A DNA stretch of 44,576 nucleotides from Thermoplasmata archaeon (GTDB lineage Archaea > Thermoplasmatota > Thermoplasmata > Lutacidiplasmatales > UBA184), in assembly GCA_021802125.1 (NCBI GenBank), contig JAKAAX010000016.1:1-44576 (forward strand), given 5' to 3'. A program made the translations under genes and the position numbers. The notes below the pieces were generated by a model. The model was not told where the DNA came from and searched no databases. It was given only the letters and a program-made list of their open reading frames with translations. This document shows positions 33,701-41,895 of this stretch, in pieces (the stretch's first letter is position 1; every line of letters begins with the position of its first letter).

Positions 33701-34588
33701 CTCATGAGCGGCTCGGCGCGGGATGAACGATGATGAGCAAACTCTAGGTCATGGCCCGCGAGATCCTAGGCGAGAGGGGCGCGGACGGGCCGGGCTCAAG
33801 ACGAGTAAGATCACCCATTGGCGTCGTGTCACGGGAGACTTGGCAAACGTCCCGCCTTGGGTCCTTGCTCGAGGAGCTTCAGTGGAACTGAGTGCGCTTC
33901 TCACCGGCTCCCGGTCGACAGAGCCGAGGCGCCGAGTCGCCTTGGAGGGGTCCGATAGGGCACCACTCCCTCCGTGATCTTCCAGCTGAAACCTGACGCA
34001 GAAGAGAGCACGCTCCTGTGCCGGATTCGTTCACGTCCGTTCGACAAGGTTCTCAAATGACCTGGAGCGGGTTACGTGGGATCTTTCAGTCTCCGCTGGC
34101 GGCGGGTCCAGGCACTTGCACACCTGGTGTGGTCGGGGGGGAATCGCGATCTGCGCCGGTGGGCCAATGAACTTGTGGAAGCCTGGTCGGGAGCGATCGC
34201 CGCTCCGGTCTGATCCCCCCCGGGAACCAATCGCGCTAAGCTCTATCTGAAAGACTCGGGGACAGGTCACATCCTGCCCACGCCGCGCCGATCGCCGAGA
34301 TCAGTCCCGTACCCGCGGGCCTCCTCGAAACCGTCCGTGTCCGGCTCCAGAGAGGCCAAGATCGTGACCCCCCAGAGGGTGGGGGCTTCCCAGGATACCG
34401 TGCGCATCCATCGGTGCATCTCCTAGACCGGGCGCGACCTCCTACACGTTGCGTCGCCCCTCGAAGCTTTTCGGACTTTGGCGCGACTCCGGGGATGTGC
34501 TCGGCATGCGCGGCGCGATCCCTTCAAGGGGCTGAGGTGGAACTTTGTCCGCTCCACTTTCTTCTACTTACCTCCCTATTCTGGGGGG
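33701..34588. other. Long region without an intact gene
   Basis: No frame here looks like a complete protein. Around 34080-34200 the plus strand has a short protein-like run (LRWRRVQALAHLVW, RDLRRWANELVEAW) cut by stops, and around 34350-34410 a helix-turn-helix-like phrase (VTPQRVGASQDTVRIHR). These may be remnants of a decayed gene. No RNA gene or repeat was recognised. Confidence 0.4.
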
Positions 34589-35575
34589 ATGGTGGAAGAA
34601 GGACCGCCGCCTGAGCTTGAAGGGCACAGGGCGGCGGCCAACCCCGTGGGTGGTTGGAGCGTGGATTCCATCCTCGATGCCCTGCTCGTTCCGGAGGTCT
34701 CGGTCCAACTCCCCGCCGTCGGTCTAGAGGGCTTCTCTCGAATCGCGAGCGAGGCAGCTCAGCTCGCAGGTTTCGACACGACCCGAGGGACGTTCCCGGA
34801 AGAGGGGCTGGTCCTTGGCGAGAGGGATCTCTGCTTGGACAGGACTGCGACGCGAGCTACGCTTCTCCTGGGACTTATCCTCGGGGTCGGGGGACTCGCG
34901 GGGTTCGTGCTCCTGTCCTACCTCCTTTTCCATGGGGTGATCGGGATCACTTTCGACTTGAACCTCGGGATGCTCGCGTCCGTCCTCTCAGGCGCCAGCG
35001 GGCTGTTTATCAGTCTCACCACTACGTGGAGGAGCACAGTAGCTCGAGTCAGATTGGAGGATGCGAGTCAATTTCCCGGGGAAGGTGGGGAGGTCACTGC
35101 TCTGGTCTACGTTGGAGAGGTGGTCTCCCGAACTTGGAGCGGGAAGCTTGGGAGCACGAGGCGCCTCCTGAGCAATGGGGCGAAGACCTGTGATGTCGAG
35201 ACTGCGAAGGCACTCGCGCAATCGCTCAAGGAAGCATCCGCTCGCATCCCGTCGGCGAACTCGTTCGAAGCGGAGCGTGTGGAGGGAGTCACGGCCACGT
35301 CTGCGCCAAAGCTCGACGGGTTTGACCAGATAGTCGTCGTCTTGCTCGTCGTGGGAATAGTTCTCGTGTTCGTCGGATTGGGCCTCATCGCCCAAGCCCG
35401 GTCACCCCATTGCGCGGGTCCATTCTGCTCTACCCCACTTTCCCCGTCTGAGACCGCGGAGGAGAACGAGGGATACCTGTGCTGGGGAGTCGCTGGAGCT
35501 CTCTGCGGTGCGGGCGCGTTGGCGGAACTGGTCGTCAAACCTCGGATGACGAGACGGCGAGCGGCGCGCACGTAA
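34589..35575 (+). CDS. Hypothetical four-helix membrane protein
   Basis: A 328-residue protein from ATG 34589 (MVEEGPPPELEG), chosen because the preceding open stretch is Cys/Arg-rich and overlaps no signal. A soluble N-terminal 90 residues is followed by two helices (LLLGLILGVGGLAGFVLLSYLLF and LGMLASVLSGASGLFISL). A soluble middle domain (about 145-235) and two more helices near the end (QIVVVLLVVGIVLVFVGLGLIA; WGVAGALCGAGALAELVV) complete it. No family is recognised. It has no close neighbour on the same strand. Confidence 0.65.
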   Translation: MVEEGPPPELEGHRAAANPVGGWSVDSILDALLVPEVSVQLPAVGLEGFSRIASEAAQLAGFDTTRGTFPEEGLVLGERDLCLDRTATRATLLLGLILGVGGLAGFVLLSYLLFHGVIGITFDLNLGMLASVLSGASGLFISLTTTWRSTVARVRLEDASQFPGEGGEVTALVYVGEVVSRTWSGKLGSTRRLLSNGAKTCDVETAKALAQSLKEASARIPSANSFEAERVEGVTATSAPKLDGFDQIVVVLLVVGIVLVFVGLGLIAQARSPHCAGPFCSTPLSPSETAEENEGYLCWGVAGALCGAGALAELVVKPRMTRRRAART

Positions 35576-36177
35576 GGAATAGGTGCGAGATCCGGAACCG
35601 CTTAGACCCGTCACTCGACATGAGTATCCGAACCACTACTGACTCGATAGCGTCGGCAAGGGCGGCTTGGAGCCCGCGGAGGGCACCATCGAACGTTTTG
35701 TCTGAGCTCTTCGTTCCCTAATCGGATTCGCAACCGCAGGGGCCGTGCGTCGTCGGCTTTGCCCTAGGAACCGGTCACACCTGGGATTCTGCGATGGTCA
35801 CCCATGGTGGCGGCGACAAGCTCTGCGCCGTCTCCCTCATGGCCCTGGCCGGGTCAGGCGACAACCTGCGACCAACGGATAGTCCGGCTACACGGTCACC
35901 AGGTCAGGGGTACTCTCAAGAAGCACGGCGTGAACAAAGGCACTCCGGGGCCCGGGTCCTGCTATCCCCCCCTCCTCGATCTTGGGATCGGAATAGGACC
36001 GCTTGGACTCCCGCCGGGTCGTCCGCCGCCCTGATCCCAGTCACGTGGTGAGCGCCGCTCGTTCGAGGTACGGTTGTCAATCTACCGCCCAGATTGCGGA
36101 TGCGGTCACGCCACTAAAGCCGCGATGGCCCTCCCTCAACCGGGGCAAGACTTTACCGCCCCGGGGCTCACGGTGGG
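35576..36177. other. Region without a recognisable gene
   Basis: Short frames on the plus strand (for example 35794-36051) lack conserved features and start signals. I see no RNA gene, repeat or clear promoter apart from the upstream sequence of the methyltransferase gene. Confidence 0.4.
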
Positions 36178-37122
36178 GTGGCCCAAGAAGGCGTGTCGAG
36201 ACCCGAAGCCAAGGTCTCCCTCCAAGAGCTATCGACCTTGGACTTTGGTTCGCTCTGGAAGGGCAGACAGCGAACCACCGAGGTGGAGTGCGGGGTCCTA
36301 GCCCACATCCTTGAACCTGCGGATCGCCGGAGGATCCTTGAGGTAGGTACTGGCGAGGGAAGGCTGACCCCCCTTGTGGTATCGCTCTCAGGACAATACG
36401 TCGGCGTCGATGCCGTTCCCGGCTTCTTGGGCTCTCTCCGCTCGAAAGGTCAGTTACGCCATGAGGACGCCCTCATGATGGCGAACGCCTACCGCTTGCC
36501 GTTCTTGCCCGGGACCTTCACGGCACTGGTGTGCGTGCGCGTGTTCAACTTCTTCGAGCGCGCAGACCTCGCGCTGCAGGAGTTCTGGAGAGTCCTTGCC
36601 CCGGGAGGGTCGCTGGTCCTGGGGGTGCAGGTTCGACCCTCTCTGGCCTCCGTGGTCGATGACATCAGGGACTCTCTGCGGGGCGTCCGCAGAGAGCCGC
36701 TCACCTTCTCGCGCGCTCCAGTGGTTCCTCTTCCGATGACCGTCATTCCCACCTGGCAACCGCTGCGCAGCGAGTTGAAGCGGAGGCTGTCGGAGGCGGG
36801 ATTCACCCCTGCCGCGGAGGGTCACTCTGGTCTCGAGGACTACTGGCCGTTCAACCGACTCCCTGCGCGCTTCTTCGTGGGTCTCTCGAAGATGTCGGAA
36901 GGGATCCCGATCTTTCCCACGGTGTTCGTACGGGCGGTCAAGGAGGGCAGCAGCCCTCCAGAGCTGGCTCCGTGGGAAGCCTCGCTGGCCTGTCCCCGTT
37001 GTCGACGAGCTCTCGCGTCCTCGAAGGCAGCCGAGTTCGGAAAGATGACGTGCGGGTCGTGTGGGTACACGGTGCAGGAGATCCAAGGTATTCCCGACGC
37101 TCGCTGGGGCATCGATCCCTGA
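36178..37122 (+). CDS. SAM-dependent methyltransferase with C-terminal zinc ribbon
   Basis: A 314-residue protein. Motif I, RRILEVGTGEGRLTPLV (about 51-67), and the acidic VGVDAVP (about 75-81) form the SAM site. NAYRLPFLPGTFTALVCVRV and LAPGGSLVLGVQV complete a Methyltransf_11-type fold. The last 40 residues form a Trm112-like ribbon (CPRCRRALASSKAAEFGKMT with CGSCG). Fused ribbons of this kind occur in small-molecule and lipid methyltransferases. The substrate is unknown. It begins at GTG 36178 after a GC-rich leader with no clear ribosome-binding site. Confidence 0.78.
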   Translation: MAQEGVSRPEAKVSLQELSTLDFGSLWKGRQRTTEVECGVLAHILEPADRRRILEVGTGEGRLTPLVVSLSGQYVGVDAVPGFLGSLRSKGQLRHEDALMMANAYRLPFLPGTFTALVCVRVFNFFERADLALQEFWRVLAPGGSLVLGVQVRPSLASVVDDIRDSLRGVRREPLTFSRAPVVPLPMTVIPTWQPLRSELKRRLSEAGFTPAAEGHSGLEDYWPFNRLPARFFVGLSKMSEGIPIFPTVFVRAVKEGSSPPELAPWEASLACPRCRRALASSKAAEFGKMTCGSCGYTVQEIQGIPDARWGIDP

Positions 37123-37362
37123 GAGTGGCTGCTCAGATCACCGGGGGATCGCGGCGGCCCGGTGGACGCGCTCAGGACGAGACTGCGCCTTGAGCTCCCG
37201 GTAGGTGGGAGCGAACGGTTCCGCGCCGTGGTGCTCCACTCCCAGGACCACGGAGGCGCACCCGCGGGTCCCTCCTTCGAGAATTGACCCACGCCCACCG
37301 GCGCACGACGGGTCCTCGCCTCGCAGGCACGCGGGTTCTGTCTTAGGTTGAGGCGGACCGGC

Positions 37363-37686
37363 TCAGCCAGGCACCTGACAGCGATCGATCCTGCAGACCG
37401 CTCCGGGGGCCAGCCAGGCGTTCGGCACCGGGAGCAGGACCATCCGATGACAACTGAGACAGCGGACCAGATCGTCGGACCTGCGGGAGATGTTGTGGTC
37501 GTAACAGTACGGGCACTGCTCGAGCTGCCTCGAGTAGTTCGCATAGTCCCGCTCGTCGTGGCGGACCGGAAGGTAGCGCCCATCGAGGGCCTCCCGCGCG
37601 CCGCACGTCGGGCAGAACAGGTACCCTCCGTCGTCGACCTCGCAGTCGTCCGCGGCGCAGACCGTGCAACGGCCATACTTCGTCAT
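37363..37686 (-). CDS. Small protein with two zinc-binding motifs
   Basis: A 107-residue protein from ATG 37684-37686 (MTKYGRCTVCAADD). The first ribbon is CTVC...LFCPTCG and the second is CPYCYDHN...VRCLSCH, so all eight ligands for two zinc ions are present. An R-rich linker with YxxxxQLEQ separates them. The C-terminal 25 residues are Pro/Val-rich. It resembles rubredoxin-like or TFIIB-type ribbons but has no further domain. The frame upstream of the chosen ATG is not protein-like. Function unknown. Confidence 0.65.
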   Translation of the reverse strand: MTKYGRCTVCAADDCEVDDGGYLFCPTCGAREALDGRYLPVRHDERDYANYSRQLEQCPYCYDHNISRRSDDLVRCLSCHRMVLLPVPNAWLAPGAVCRIDRCQVPG

Positions 37687-37924
37687 CGACGGGTTAGAAG
37701 GTAGGGGCCGACCGGTCGCCCGGGACCCCACTCCGGACCACCCCTATCTGTTCCATTTGGAGGGGGGTTCTTCAATGTCGAGTATCCCGAAGAATAGGGC
37801 GCGACTCCGACCCCCGCGTGGTGGTCGCTTCGATAGGGAGTTACCGATCCCTCACTCCCGCTTGATGAACGTCCTCGGGGGTGTAACGTTGTGCCCGCGG
37901 TCCGCGGGAGATCGGGGGAAGAGT

Positions 37925-38338
37925 ATGAGCGACATGGTCCGACTCCCTGTGGGGTTCTTCACGGCGAACGGAGGTCTGTTCCGTTACGAGGAACTGGAGG
38001 CGCACCCGGTCGCCCACTACGTGGAAGAGGATCCGCCTTCTGCGACCACAGCTAGGAGCGCGCTCCGACTGAAGCAGGACCTCTACGAGAGCGCGGGAGA
38101 CCGTCCCTTCGTGGTCCACTCCGTGCTCGAGCACAGGGACCACAAGCGGACGGTGGTGGGACGAGTGGAACGCTTTGGAAGTCTGGCCGAGGTCATGCTG
38201 CACTATCCCTCCCTCGCCAGGTCGGCCGGCTACATGGTCCGGTCGCCCGAGGGAACGGGGGAGAGCTCGCGCAGGGCGCGAGAGGGCTCGGGTCACCCGG
38301 ACGAGGCTCCCTCGTCGGTGGCTGCCGTGGAACCCTGA
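37925..38338 (+). CDS. Hypothetical soluble protein, 137 residues
   Basis: From ATG 37925 (MSDMVRLPVGFFTANGGLFR), preceded by a purine-rich GGGGGAAGAG that could serve as ribosome-binding site. The open frame extends to 37664, but the earlier part is Arg/Pro-rich and overlaps the divergent zinc protein. The central part (AHYVEEDPPSATTARSALRL, HRDHKRTVVGRVERFGSLAE) looks like a globular alpha/beta domain with no named family. The C-terminal 30 residues are Ser/Glu-rich and probably disordered. It is convergent with the HxlR-type regulator. Confidence 0.5.
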   Translation: MSDMVRLPVGFFTANGGLFRYEELEAHPVAHYVEEDPPSATTARSALRLKQDLYESAGDRPFVVHSVLEHRDHKRTVVGRVERFGSLAEVMLHYPSLARSAGYMVRSPEGTGESSRRAREGSGHPDEAPSSVAAVEP

Positions 38339-38471
38339 CCTCCAGTTCTCCGAGATGCGCTCGGGGGCGGCCATGGCGCGGAGACGCGGGGGCCCGTAGG
38401 AGACGACCTCGTCACCCCGTGCGACTGGCTCGCCCGCGAACTTGCGAGACCGATCGTCTCGGGGCCCCAGT

Positions 38472-38996
38472 TCACGCCGGGGGCGCCTCGTTGGGGACGT
38501 GGTCGTTGGAGAACGGGGCGGAGCAGCGGTCAAGATAGAGGAAGATGGGCTCGGACATCCTGGCCAGGGCACGTCCGCGTTTGGTCAGCAGGTAGTTCAC
38601 GCGCGGGGGCCGGCTGGAAAGGACCACCCGGGCGACCAGGCCGAGCGATTCCAGGGACTTCAGCTTGAGCGACAGCACCCGGGGAGAGATGGCGCCGATC
38701 TCTCTTCGCAGGGCCTCGAACCCCCAGCCGTCCGGGGCACCGTAGAGCACAACGAGGGTTTCCACTCCCCACTTGCTGAACACCGCGCGGGAGAGGGCGA
38801 GGTTCCTCTGGACCTCGCGCCGGGGGTCCATGTCCGCCCGTGAGCCCTCGAGACTGAGGACCATGCGGCAGAAACCCGCGCATAGCTCCGAGAACTGAAG
38901 GAACCGGTCCTCGAGGTCACCGGGTCCCTCGACGGGCGGCGGGAGAAGCTCGCGGGGGGTCGGGATGGGAAGGGGTCGCTTCACCAGCAGTTCCAC
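38472..38996 (-). CDS. HxlR-type winged-helix transcriptional regulator
   Basis: A 174-residue protein. Residues about 75-155 carry the HxlR pattern: FSKWGVETLVVLYGAPDGWGFEALRREIG, then ISPRVLSLKLKSLESLGLVARVV as the recognition helix and wing start, then VNYLLTKRGRALARM. The N-terminal 60 residues are an extra helical part with a possible sensing role (ELCAGFCRMVLSLEG, two Cys). HxlR proteins often respond to redox or aldehyde signals through cysteines. The frame begins at GTG 38996 with CGGAGG before it. It is divergent from the receiver gene at 39200. Confidence 0.8.
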   Translation of the reverse strand: MELLVKRPLPIPTPRELLPPPVEGPGDLEDRFLQFSELCAGFCRMVLSLEGSRADMDPRREVQRNLALSRAVFSKWGVETLVVLYGAPDGWGFEALRREIGAISPRVLSLKLKSLESLGLVARVVLSSRPPRVNYLLTKRGRALARMSEPIFLYLDRCSAPFSNDHVPNEAPPA

Positions 38997-39199
38997 CTCC
39001 GAGGGTCCTCTACGGTGCGTTCGGACCGACCCCGACCTTGTCGAGAACTAACCGGCGCCGGGATTCGTACGCACGAGAGCGGTTTCGGTAGTTCCATATG
39101 GGGGTTCTTCCTATTTCTATTAACGCCCGTAAGGTTCGCCTCACCGCGACCACTCGGAAGTAGGTCCTTTCCCACAACAATAGTTCACCAAGAGCAAAC

Positions 39200-39772
39200 A
39201 TGGAGCCAATCGCACCCCCCTCCAACGACGGGGAAGGTACGGTTCTGAGCACGGTACGCGCTCTCCGGTATCTTCTGGTCGACGACTCTCCGGTCATCCG
39301 GCTCGTGTTGCGGGGGGGCCTCGAGAAGGAGGGGATCGATCCCGCGAACATCGTCGAGGCTGGAGAGGGCACTGCCGCCTTCCGGGCCTTCGGTGCGGTT
39401 CGTCCGCAGGTGGTCTTCATGGACCTGACGCTGGTCGAAGAGGGCGGGGCCAGGTCCAAGGGGGCCCGAGCACCCCGGCCGGAAGGCGGGGAACAGGTGG
39501 CGCGCCGCATGATGGCGGCCGACCCGAGGGTGAGGATCGTGGTATGCACCGGCGCATCGATCGACGATCCCCGCGTCCAGCTTCTCGTCCGTCTGGGCGC
39601 CTTCTACGTGCTGCTGAAGCCCGTCCAATCTTCTCACCTCCGCTCGCTCCTCACGCTCCTAGAGATGGACCTCCGGAGCGCGGCGCCCGTTCGAGAAGTC
39701 CCGGACAGACCTGGTCGAGCTGCTCCGTCGCCCGCGCCCTCGCAAGGTCGAGCTCGTCGAGCAACCCGCTGA
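39200..39772 (+). CDS. Stand-alone receiver (response regulator) with an insertion
   Basis: A 190-residue CheY-like protein. Key residues are Asp28/Asp29 (LLVDDS), phospho-acceptor Asp75 (FMDLTL), Thr in VVCTGAS and Lys140 (LLKPV). About 20 extra residues, Gly/Arg/Pro-rich (EGGARSKGARAPRPEGGEQV), lie between the acceptor strand and helix 3; the paralogue at 43416-43925 has the same feature. A C-terminal tail of about 35 residues (Pro/Arg-rich) overlaps the convergent HPt gene by 122 bases and may not be needed for function. Output domain absent, so it likely acts by protein contact. Confidence 0.82.
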   Translation: MEPIAPPSNDGEGTVLSTVRALRYLLVDDSPVIRLVLRGGLEKEGIDPANIVEAGEGTAAFRAFGAVRPQVVFMDLTLVEEGGARSKGARAPRPEGGEQVARRMMAADPRVRIVVCTGASIDDPRVQLLVRLGAFYVLLKPVQSSHLRSLLTLLEMDLRSAAPVREVPDRPGRAAPSPAPSQGRARRATR

Positions 39773-40523
39773 TCGCCTCGAGCGAGCCGCCGAGGGCGAG
39801 CCGCTCGATCTTGTCCGCGAGCTCGGTGAGCTCCCACGCACCCATGTAAGCGGCGGTCGAACGGAAGGCGTGGGCGGCGGCGCGAGCGTCATGCGCGTCC
39901 CCTCGAGCGATGGCCTCCTTCAGCCGAGGTCCGAGGAGCTCGCTCTCGAGGTAGAAGACTGAGGCGACCGAGCGCACGAGCTCCTGCTCGAGGCCGGGCT
40001 CTGCGAGCGATCTCAGGTTCGCCAGTGCGATCGGATCGAGGGGCGGAGGAAGGGGTTCGGTGGGGGGCGGGCAGGGGGCTCGCGACCCAGGGCAACCTCC
40101 GCGAGCAGGGCTGTTCCCTGCCGGGTTTCCGAGCTCTCTCCATGGGACCATCTCCCTGAGCACCTCCTGGAGCTCTCCGGGGGCGAACACGTGCTTGGTG
40201 ACGGCTGCTCTCGCGCCGGCCTCCAATGCCTGACGCCGAACGGAGGGGTCCGAGGAACCCGTAAGGACCAGGACAAGCGTTCTGGGAGCGGCCTCGAGGG
40301 CATGACGGACGGCCCCCGCGCCGTGGTCGTCCGGGAGCGACAGGTCGAGGAGCAGCACCTCGGTCTTCCCCTGCCGGAGGACCTCGAGGGCGGGTTGCAT
40401 CCGGGTGAAGTGACGGAGCTCGATGGGCACCCAAGCGGGGCCGGAGCGCAGCGCAAGATCGACAAGCCTGGCGTCCGCGGGATTGTCCTCGACCAGCATC
40501 ACGTGGAGAGCCGATCCTGCCAT
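39651..40523 (-). CDS. Receiver-HPt two-domain phosphorelay protein
   Basis: A 290-residue protein. The receiver (1-125) has Glu12/Asp13 (VEDN), Asp60 (LLLDLSLPDDHG), Thr88 (VLTGSS) and Lys110 (AAVTKH). A Pro-rich linker (about 130-165) leads to an HPt domain (about 165-275) with His218 in AHAFRSTAAYMGAWELTELA, the family phosphorylation helix. Such a protein can accept phosphate and pass it on, or act as a switch between kinase and other receivers. It is the last gene of the signalling operon and its 3' end overlaps the convergent receiver gene. Confidence 0.85.
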   Translation of the reverse strand: MAGSALHVMLVEDNPADARLVDLALRSGPAWVPIELRHFTRMQPALEVLRQGKTEVLLLDLSLPDDHGAGAVRHALEAAPRTLVLVLTGSSDPSVRRQALEAGARAAVTKHVFAPGELQEVLREMVPWRELGNPAGNSPARGGCPGSRAPCPPPTEPLPPPLDPIALANLRSLAEPGLEQELVRSVASVFYLESELLGPRLKEAIARGDAHDARAAAHAFRSTAAYMGAWELTELADKIERLALGGSLEAISGLLDELDLARARATEQLDQVCPGLLERAPRSGGPSLGA

Positions 40524-40526
40524 GGT

Positions 40527-40988
40527 TCAGCCTCCTTCCGCCTCCTCCGGGCGTGAAGGTAGCGTGACGATGGAGAACCAGAACCCCTCGATCTCCTGGA
40601 CGACCCGTTGAAGGTCCGCAAAATCGATCGGCTTTACGACGTAGCAGTTCGCGTGCCCGTCGTAGGCCGACCGCACGTCCTCTTCTGCCCGCGAGGAGCT
40701 CAGGATGACGACTGGGATCCTTCGCAGCCGTTCATCGGTCTTCAGTTCCCGGAGCACTTCCCTACCGTCCTTCCGGGGCAGGTTCAGGTCGAGCAGGATG
40801 AGGTGTGGGAAGCGGGCCCCACAGAACGGCGCTTCCCGGTGGAGCATTGCCAGCGCTTCCACTCCATCGTGCGCCACGACGAGCTCGTTGAGGAGGCGGC
40901 TCGTCCGCAGCGCTTCCTCCAACAGGCGGATGTCGCCGGGATTGTCCTCCACGGCCAGGAGGACCACCGGGCTCGTGACCCCGATCAT
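40527..40988 (-). CDS. Stand-alone receiver protein, Rcp1-like
   Basis: A 153-residue CheY-like protein, MIGVTSPVVLLAVEDNPGDI. Conserved sites are Glu14/Asp15, acceptor Asp67 (LLDLNLPRKDG), Ser98 (VILSSS) and Lys119 (VVKPID). The long helix 1 segment and the NELVVAHDGVEAL phrase are typical of Rcp1-type regulators that pair with PAS/phytochrome-like kinases. Its ATG overlaps the TGA of the upstream membrane gene (ATGA), so it is translated in step with it. It is followed by the receiver-HPt gene after 3 bp. Confidence 0.88.
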   Translation of the reverse strand: MIGVTSPVVLLAVEDNPGDIRLLEEALRTSRLLNELVVAHDGVEALAMLHREAPFCGARFPHLILLDLNLPRKDGREVLRELKTDERLRRIPVVILSSSRAEEDVRSAYDGHANCYVVKPIDFADLQRVVQEIEGFWFSIVTLPSRPEEAEGG

Positions 40989-41860
40989 CGGGCGCCCTCC
41001 CAGGGTGCCGGTCTGGCGTCCCGCGGTCCCCGGAGGTCCCTCGGGGGGTCGTATGTTGGCTCCCAGAGGCCTTCGGCGGTGGGCTGGAGGAGCGTTCGGC
41101 CGGTCCTCAGAGGATGCTCGTCGACGCTCCCGACGTGCCAGAGCCGTCGGAAGAGCAGCGGGGGATGGTAGGCGACCAGGACCAGGAACGCAGCAATGAC
41201 CCCCAGGAGCGGCGAGGCGACCACCGTGAGCCCCAGGGACGACCCGACCGTGCCCTGCAGGGGGCCCAGGGTGAACCAGAGGACTATCGCTCCCCCGACC
41301 AGGCGGATGCGGAAGCGGAGAGTGGGTGCCGAGGTCCTCCACGAAAGCGAGAGGTAGGCGATGGCCGCTCCGATCTCGGGAGCGACCACGAGCGCCACGG
41401 CCAGCAGCGTCCATGCTTCCGCGACGGGCCGCGTGTAGCTCAGGCCGACGTGTCCGAAGCTCGAGGTCACCGCCGAGGGCTCGCTGAAGCTGACGTAGAA
41501 GAGGAGCAACATGTAGAGCAGTCCGTAGAAGAGCGAGAGCGGGAGGAGGCGGTGCCGGCCCGTGTACAGGAACACCAGATGGCCCAGCAGGCCCCAGAGC
41601 GCGACGCAAAGCACCAGCACGGTGAGGTAGGTCAGTCCCACGACCTCTTCCAAGGAGAGGGTTCCGACCCAGAGGCTGAGCGACTCGATCCCGGAGATGG
41701 CCGATATCGCTCCGATGCCGTACCACCATGTGGCGAACTGGAGGAGCGCCAGCCGATTCTCTTCCTCGACCGGACGTCGGGAGAGGTGACGGGCCAGGAC
41801 CAGGAACGTGCCCGCCGAGAGGAGGAAGATGAGTCCCGTTACTGCGTTCCACAGGTCCAT
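40985..41860 (-). CDS. Seven-helix membrane protein of the signalling operon
   Basis: A 291-residue protein from ATG 41858-41860 (MDLWNAVTGLIFLLSAGTFL), with GGAGGAGGG just upstream. About seven hydrophobic helices fill residues 3-235 and a soluble tail follows (LFRRLWHVGSVDEHPL). It resembles 7TM sensor domains of histidine kinases but has no kinase domain of its own. It sits 35 bp after the histidine kinase gene and overlaps the next receiver gene, so it probably senses or modulates for that kinase. The role is inferred from context. Confidence 0.72.
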   Translation of the reverse strand: MDLWNAVTGLIFLLSAGTFLVLARHLSRRPVEEENRLALLQFATWWYGIGAISAISGIESLSLWVGTLSLEEVVGLTYLTVLVLCVALWGLLGHLVFLYTGRHRLLPLSLFYGLLYMLLLFYVSFSEPSAVTSSFGHVGLSYTRPVAEAWTLLAVALVVAPEIGAAIAYLSLSWRTSAPTLRFRIRLVGGAIVLWFTLGPLQGTVGSSLGLTVVASPLLGVIAAFLVLVAYHPPLLFRRLWHVGSVDEHPLRTGRTLLQPTAEGLWEPTYDPPRDLRGPRDARPAPWEGAR

Positions 41861-41895
41861 TCTTGCCCTCCTCCGCCTCGGTTCCCTCTCGTCCT

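Noticed and set aside
33723..33977. 84-codon plus-strand frame after the giant surface protein
   Set aside because: No start signal, no motif and composition like random GC-rich sequence.
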